NCBI GenBank assembly: GCA_009775125.1
Contig: VSPD01000014.1
Span: 1-55,814, forward strand
DNA from: Muribaculaceae bacterium
GTDB taxonomy: Bacteria > Bacteroidota > Bacteroidia > Bacteroidales > Muribaculaceae
Reading direction: 5' to 3'
DNA: 55,814 nucleotides
Shown: piece by piece, positions 52,348 through 55,814 of the stretch
How the letters are laid out: the number at the start of each line of letters is the position of its first letter
How positions within the stretch are numbered: the stretch's first letter is position 1
Position numbers and translations under genes: made by a program
The notes under the pieces: model-generated
Told to the model about the DNA's origin: nothing
Database searches by the model: none
What the model saw: the letters and a program-made list of their open reading frames with translations, nothing else

Positions 52348-53235
52348 ATGGCAAAAACCCGAAAACACCGGTCACGGAATACATCGCGGCGCATCCCTCG
52401 CCGAACCAAAAACACCCTCCGCAACATAATCTACGCCGTCGTAATCATAGCCGCGGCAGCAGCCGCATTCGACTCCTGGCGCACAGCAGCATCATCGCCC
52501 GTGCAGACAGCCGTCACCACAGCCGACTCCCTGCGCCATGTCATAATACCCGCCGACATCCCCCAACAAATAATCCACTATCCCGGATTCACCGTATCAT
52601 TCAACCCCGAGGCACACCAGCCCAATTGGGTGGCATGGGAACTCACCGCCGAAGAAGCAGCGTCGACATTCACCTCACGCAGTTCGGCCGACTTCGCTCC
52701 CGACCCCGACATCGACGGATGCGCCCAACTCGCCGACTACCGCCGCTCTGGCTACACACGCGGCCACATGGCCCCCGCCGCCGACATGCGCTGGAGCCAA
52801 CAAGCCATGGACGCATGCTTCCTCCTCACAAACATGAGTCCGCAAGACAACAGCCTCAACTCCGGAGCCTGGGGACGCCTCGAAGAACGCAGCCGGGCAT
52901 GGGCCGCGCGCGACAGCGCCATCACCATCATATGCGGCCCCGTACTCACCGACCGACTCACCCGCACCATCGGCAAAAGCCGGATACCCGTGCCCGAACG
53001 ATACTTCAAAGTGATAATCGCGCCCTTCGCCAATCCGCCAAGAGGCATCGGATTCATAATGCCAAACGCCAAAGTAGAAGGAGGCATGGCCGCCGCAGCC
53101 ACCACAATCGACGAAATAGAAGCCATAACAGGATACGACTTCTTCTCCACGCTCCCCGATCACATCGAAAACACCATCGAGGCACAATCCAACCTCCCCC
53201 AATGGAACAACACCCCCAAAAAACGCTCCCGATGA
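52348..53235 (+). CDS. Membrane-anchored DNA/RNA non-specific endonuclease
   Basis: A 295-residue nuclease of the NUC/EndoG (beta-beta-alpha metal) family. A basic N terminus and a single helix (about 25-42) should anchor it in the inner membrane facing the periplasm. The catalytic motif is TRGHMAPAADM with general-base His140; NMSPQDNSLNSGAWGRLE supplies the Mg2+-binding Asn. The usual DRGH is TRGH here, which keeps the essential His. Probably a nucleic-acid scavenging or barrier nuclease. Confidence 0.9.
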   Translation: MAKTRKHRSRNTSRRIPRRTKNTLRNIIYAVVIIAAAAAAFDSWRTAASSPVQTAVTTADSLRHVIIPADIPQQIIHYPGFTVSFNPEAHQPNWVAWELTAEEAASTFTSRSSADFAPDPDIDGCAQLADYRRSGYTRGHMAPAADMRWSQQAMDACFLLTNMSPQDNSLNSGAWGRLEERSRAWAARDSAITIICGPVLTDRLTRTIGKSRIPVPERYFKVIIAPFANPPRGIGFIMPNAKVEGGMAAAATTIDEIEAITGYDFFSTLPDHIENTIEAQSNLPQWNNTPKKRSR

Positions 53236-53305
53236 CAACAATCAACGACACAAACAAGCACTCTTTTCTGTTGCAATGACTTCTGCCCTGTGGAGCAGAA
53301 ACAAC

Positions 53306-53332
53306 AAAGGGCGCACTTTCCGTGCGCCCTTT
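53306..53332. terminator. Bidirectional terminator
   Basis: Arms AAAGGGCGCAC and GTGCGCCCTTT with a five-base loop. The A tract on the left and T tract on the right serve both the endonuclease gene (plus) and the lipoprotein gene (minus). Confidence 0.9.
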
Positions 53333-53360
53333 ATAATCGGGTCATACCGAAGCCGGCAGA

Positions 53361-54290
53361 TTACCATTTGAAGGACTTTTCAGTCTTGTCATAGCCTTTT
53401 GCGTTCTGTCCGATGAATTCCTCGGGCATGCCATTGGAGTCAAGAATCCACGTACAAAAATACTCATATAAGCCTTCATCTATGTATCCGCTGTCCATTA
53501 TATTCTTGTATTTTTCCACGTAGGAGAGGGGAAGATTTGCGGTACCTTTCCCGAGCAGGCCTGCGAAATATGCCGGAGCCATTTCATCCATATCGATGGT
53601 GAACGTATAGTCATAAAGCATCATTCCGCCTTTGTTTGCAACCGGGGCCTTATGTTCGGCGTCGGTGTATGCGACGGTAGTGGTGGACTCATCGCCATCA
53701 TCATCGGTCGTGACTACGGTCGTGATGTCGCCGGCGGCATTGTATGTGATTTTTGTTACCTCATTGCCGCCTTCGGTGCGCTTCATCTCGATCATGCGGC
53801 CCTCGCCATCGTATTTGAACCACCATTCTTCCGCCTGGTCGCCGTCGATTTTGTCCTCATCGACCTCATAGGCGTATTCGACATATCCTTTATTGTTGAG
53901 AGTGATATAGAAGTCGACGCCGTCTTCATCGTTGCCCCATTCCACGTTCATGGTCATGTCGTAGTCGGAGGGAATGTTCACCTCAGAGCGTGCTTTTGAT
54001 GCGGCAGGGCCGCCGTATGTGAAAGTGACAGTCTTATAATCTTCATCACCGTCTTTCTCGACAATCTTGGAGACAAGGCCGTCGGCGTTTTTGGTTATTA
54101 CATAGTCGCCAACCTGCGTGGGCACGCCACTGGGGAAGACAGTAGAGGGGTCTACGGTGATTTCAGTCCCGGGAGTGGGATTAGGGTCGGGAGTGGGTGT
54201 AGGCTCGTCCTTGTCGTCGCTGCACGATGCCAAGGAAGCGGTCGTGGCGGCAATCACCGCCATCGACATGAATTTAAAAATTTTAGTCAT
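53361..54290 (-). CDS. DUF4595-like lipoprotein
   Basis: A 309-residue lipoprotein: signal peptide with lipobox ending LASC (Cys23), an acidic/proline linker (DDKDEPTPTPDPNPTPGTE), then a beta-rich body with YD-like hairpins (WWFKYDGEGRMIEMKRTEGGNEVTKITYNAAGDITTVV). This is the layout of DUF4595 proteins abundant in Bacteroidales; their role is unknown. ATG 54290 chosen. The promoter region carries a homopolymer tract. Confidence 0.85.
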   Translation of the reverse strand: MTKIFKFMSMAVIAATTASLASCSDDKDEPTPTPDPNPTPGTEITVDPSTVFPSGVPTQVGDYVITKNADGLVSKIVEKDGDEDYKTVTFTYGGPAASKARSEVNIPSDYDMTMNVEWGNDEDGVDFYITLNNKGYVEYAYEVDEDKIDGDQAEEWWFKYDGEGRMIEMKRTEGGNEVTKITYNAAGDITTVVTTDDDGDESTTTVAYTDAEHKAPVANKGGMMLYDYTFTIDMDEMAPAYFAGLLGKGTANLPLSYVEKYKNIMDSGYIDEGLYEYFCTWILDSNGMPEEFIGQNAKGYDKTEKSFKW

Positions 54291-54312
54291 GTTGAAAATA
54301 TTTTTAGGTGTG

Positions 54313-54347
54313 CAAAGGTATATAGAAAATATCAATTACCCCCCCCC
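54313..54347 (-). promoter_or_regulatory. Lipoprotein promoter with a nine-G tract
   Basis: On the minus strand TACCTTTG (54313-54320) is a perfect -7 box, about 23 bp before the ATG. Upstream, where the -33 box is expected, lies a run of nine G (54339-54347; C on the plus strand) in otherwise A/T-rich sequence. No normal -33 box is present. Confidence 0.6.
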
Positions 54348-54474
54348 ATTTGTTAATAATTGTTAATGAAGCCATCAACCGTAGCATTAAAGAGGGCTGT
54401 TGATGTAACTTTGCAGGAGAATTCTTCTATAATCATATGGCTCGCCACAAAAGCGCCTCCCAAAACCACTACAA

Positions 54475-55814
54475 ATGACAATCCACGACATAAACGACAC
54501 AATCTGCGCAATCTCAACCCCCCCCGGCACAGGAGGAATAGCCGTAATACGCATAAGCGGCCCCGACGCAATAGCCACAGCCGACAAAATATGGCACGGA
54601 CGCCCCCTGTCGCAAGCCCCGGGCCAGACCCTGCGATACGGCACAGTAGACGCCCCCGACGGCACACGCCTCGACGACGCCGTAGCCGCAATCTACCGCG
54701 CTCCCCACTCATACACCGGCCAAGACACCGTAGAAATATCCGTCCACGGCTCGACATACATCCAGCACACACTCCTGCAATCCCTCACCACAGCCGGAGC
54801 ACGCCTCGCCGCCCCCGGAGAATACACCCGGCGCGCACTCGCAGCAAGAAAACTCGACCTTCCCCAGGCCGAAGCCGTGGCCGACATAATAGCCGCACGC
54901 TCACGCGCCGAACACCGCATAGCCGACACACAAATGCGCGGAGGCTACTCCGCGCGCCTGCGCACACTCCGCGACGCCCTTATCGACATAGCATCGCTGC
55001 TCGAGCTCGAGCTCGACTTCTCCGAAGAAGACGTCCAATTCGCCGACCGTGCCGACCTCCTCCGGCGCGCCACCGCCCTGCGCCAAGAAATAAACCGCCT
55101 CGAGCATACCTTCGCCACCGGCAACGCCATCCGCCAAGGCATACCCACAGCCATCGTAGGACACACCAACGCCGGCAAATCATCACTGCTCAACGCCCTG
55201 CTCGACGACGACCGCGCCATCGTTTCCGACATCCACGGCACCACACGCGACATCATCGAAGACACCGCCACAATCGGCGACTACACAATACGATTCATCG
55301 ACACCGCCGGCATCCGCGACACCACCGACACCATAGAGCAACTCGGCATCCAACGCTCACGACGCGCCATCGACACAGCCCGCATCATCATACTCGTCCT
55401 CGACCCCACCTCCCCTACCCTCGACACCGACACCCTTCCGGCCACCGACGCCCCCCTCGACACCCACCTCATCATCGCCATCAACAAAACCGACATCGCC
55501 ACCCCCGACGCCCTGCGCCAAAACCCCGACTTCCTGCGCCGCCTCGACACCCTGCGCGCCATCTACCGCACCGTCGACACCGTCGACATAAGCGCAGCCA
55601 CAAGCCAAGGACTCGACACACTCCGCGCCGCCATACTCCGCGCCGCCGGCCACGACCTCGACCAATCCGACATCATCGTCACCAACGCCCGCCACCGCCA
55701 GGCCCTTGCCGACGCCCTCCTCCCCCTCGACGCCGTCATCGCCGCCCTCGCCCCCGGCGCCCCCGTCCCCGGCGCCCACCTCGCCCAAGCCCAACGCGCC
55801 GTCAACGCCACCCA
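54475..55814 (+). CDS. mnmE: tRNA modification GTPase MnmE, 3' end missing
   Basis: An open frame from ATG 54475 to the window edge (446 complete codons, no stop), the great majority of MnmE. The N-terminal folate-binding domain shows ICAISTPPGTGGIAVIRISGP and the helical part APGEYTRRALAARKLDLPQAEAVADIIAA. The G domain has GHTNAGKSSLLNALL (P-loop), GTTRD, DTAGIRDT (G3) and NKTD (G4). With MnmG it modifies U34 of certain tRNAs. The conserved C-terminal Cys motif lies beyond the window. A -7 box TAACTTTG at 54406-54413 is the likely promoter. The start contains an eight-C run (54518-54525). Codons end in C to a striking degree. Confidence 0.95.
   Translation, partial: MTIHDINDTICAISTPPGTGGIAVIRISGPDAIATADKIWHGRPLSQAPGQTLRYGTVDAPDGTRLDDAVAAIYRAPHSYTGQDTVEISVHGSTYIQHTLLQSLTTAGARLAAPGEYTRRALAARKLDLPQAEAVADIIAARSRAEHRIADTQMRGGYSARLRTLRDALIDIASLLELELDFSEEDVQFADRADLLRRATALRQEINRLEHTFATGNAIRQGIPTAIVGHTNAGKSSLLNALLDDDRAIVSDIHGTTRDIIEDTATIGDYTIRFIDTAGIRDTTDTIEQLGIQRSRRAIDTARIIILVLDPTSPTLDTDTLPATDAPLDTHLIIAINKTDIATPDALRQNPDFLRRLDTLRAIYRTVDTVDISAATSQGLDTLRAAILRAAGHDLDQSDIIVTNARHRQALADALLPLDAVIAALAPGAPVPGAHLAQAQRAVNAT

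Noticed and set aside
54518..54525. Eight-C run at the start of mnmE as a phase-variation site
   Set aside because: It encodes the conserved Thr-Pro-Pro-Gly of MnmE and the frame is intact; a housekeeping tRNA-modification gene is an unlikely switch.

Overview
The window reads as chromosome of a gut Bacteroidales bacterium, most likely Muribaculaceae (S24-7) or a close relative. Reasons: promoters of the Bacteroidetes type (TTTG, 19-20 bp, TAnnTTTG) recur; Shine-Dalgarno sequences are nearly absent; the rprX-rprY pair, the tpiA-SPOR-folE order, an ilvD-ilvB-ilvN-thioesterase-ilvC operon and a DUF4595-type lipoprotein are all familiar from this order. The genus is inference. I see no rRNA, tRNA, CRISPR array, phage or transposase gene.

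Layout. 0.1-4.0 kb (minus): GH13 amylase lipoprotein, NlpC/P60 hydrolase, and a Firmicutes-style YolD-like/UvrX-like translesion polymerase pair. 4.1-6.1 kb (plus): two bacterial PH-domain membrane proteins. 6.5-10.2 kb (minus): YtxH-type and holin-like small envelope proteins, rfbD, prfC. 10.4-16.95 kb (plus): branched-chain amino acid operon. 17.1-19.1 kb (minus): aminopeptidase P and a pRiA4b ORF-3-like gene. 19.2-21.0 kb (plus): YihY-family membrane protein and ridA. 21.1-23.0 kb (minus): tpiA, SPOR protein, folE. 23.2-27.6 kb (plus): a PhoB/PhoR-like two-component pair followed by a PiT phosphate transporter.

27.7-43.5 kb (minus) is the most interesting part: a roughly 16-kb one-way array built from Ter-type stress/signalling parts. 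In transcription order it holds three TerD-domain proteins, a vWA protein, a small TerB-like protein, a second vWA protein with an AIM24-family protein, a TerY-type vWA/zinc-ribbon protein with a PP2C phosphatase and a Ser/Thr-kinase-like protein (the TerY-P triad), then a DUF2569-like membrane protein, a GYF-PrsW membrane protease and a larger TerB-like protein, and finally a short SPFH-like protein with a P-type Ca2+ ATPase. TerD domains are calcium binders, so a Ca2+ pump at the end suggests a calcium- and phosphorylation-linked envelope-stress module. Every wide gap between its sub-modules carries a palindromic repeat. The array's promoter lies back to back with the promoter of a plus-strand operon (43.65-45.5 kb) for a small acidic protein, agmatine deiminase and a MESH1-like (p)ppGpp hydrolase.

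46.0-49.6 kb (minus): L-serine dehydratase, two small membrane proteins, and a sugar-type MFS transporter with a large non-membrane insertion. 49.9-53.2 kb (plus): rprX, rprY and a membrane-anchored DNA/RNA non-specific endonuclease. 53.4-54.3 kb (minus): a lipoprotein with a nine-base C run in its promoter. 54.5 kb to the end (plus): mnmE, cut off by the window edge.

A dispersed palindrome with arms GGACGCACG/CGTGCGTCC occurs ten times, four times as head-to-head pairs, always between genes; its outer flank in places matches the ends of a decayed MITE-like element at 45.54-45.96 kb.
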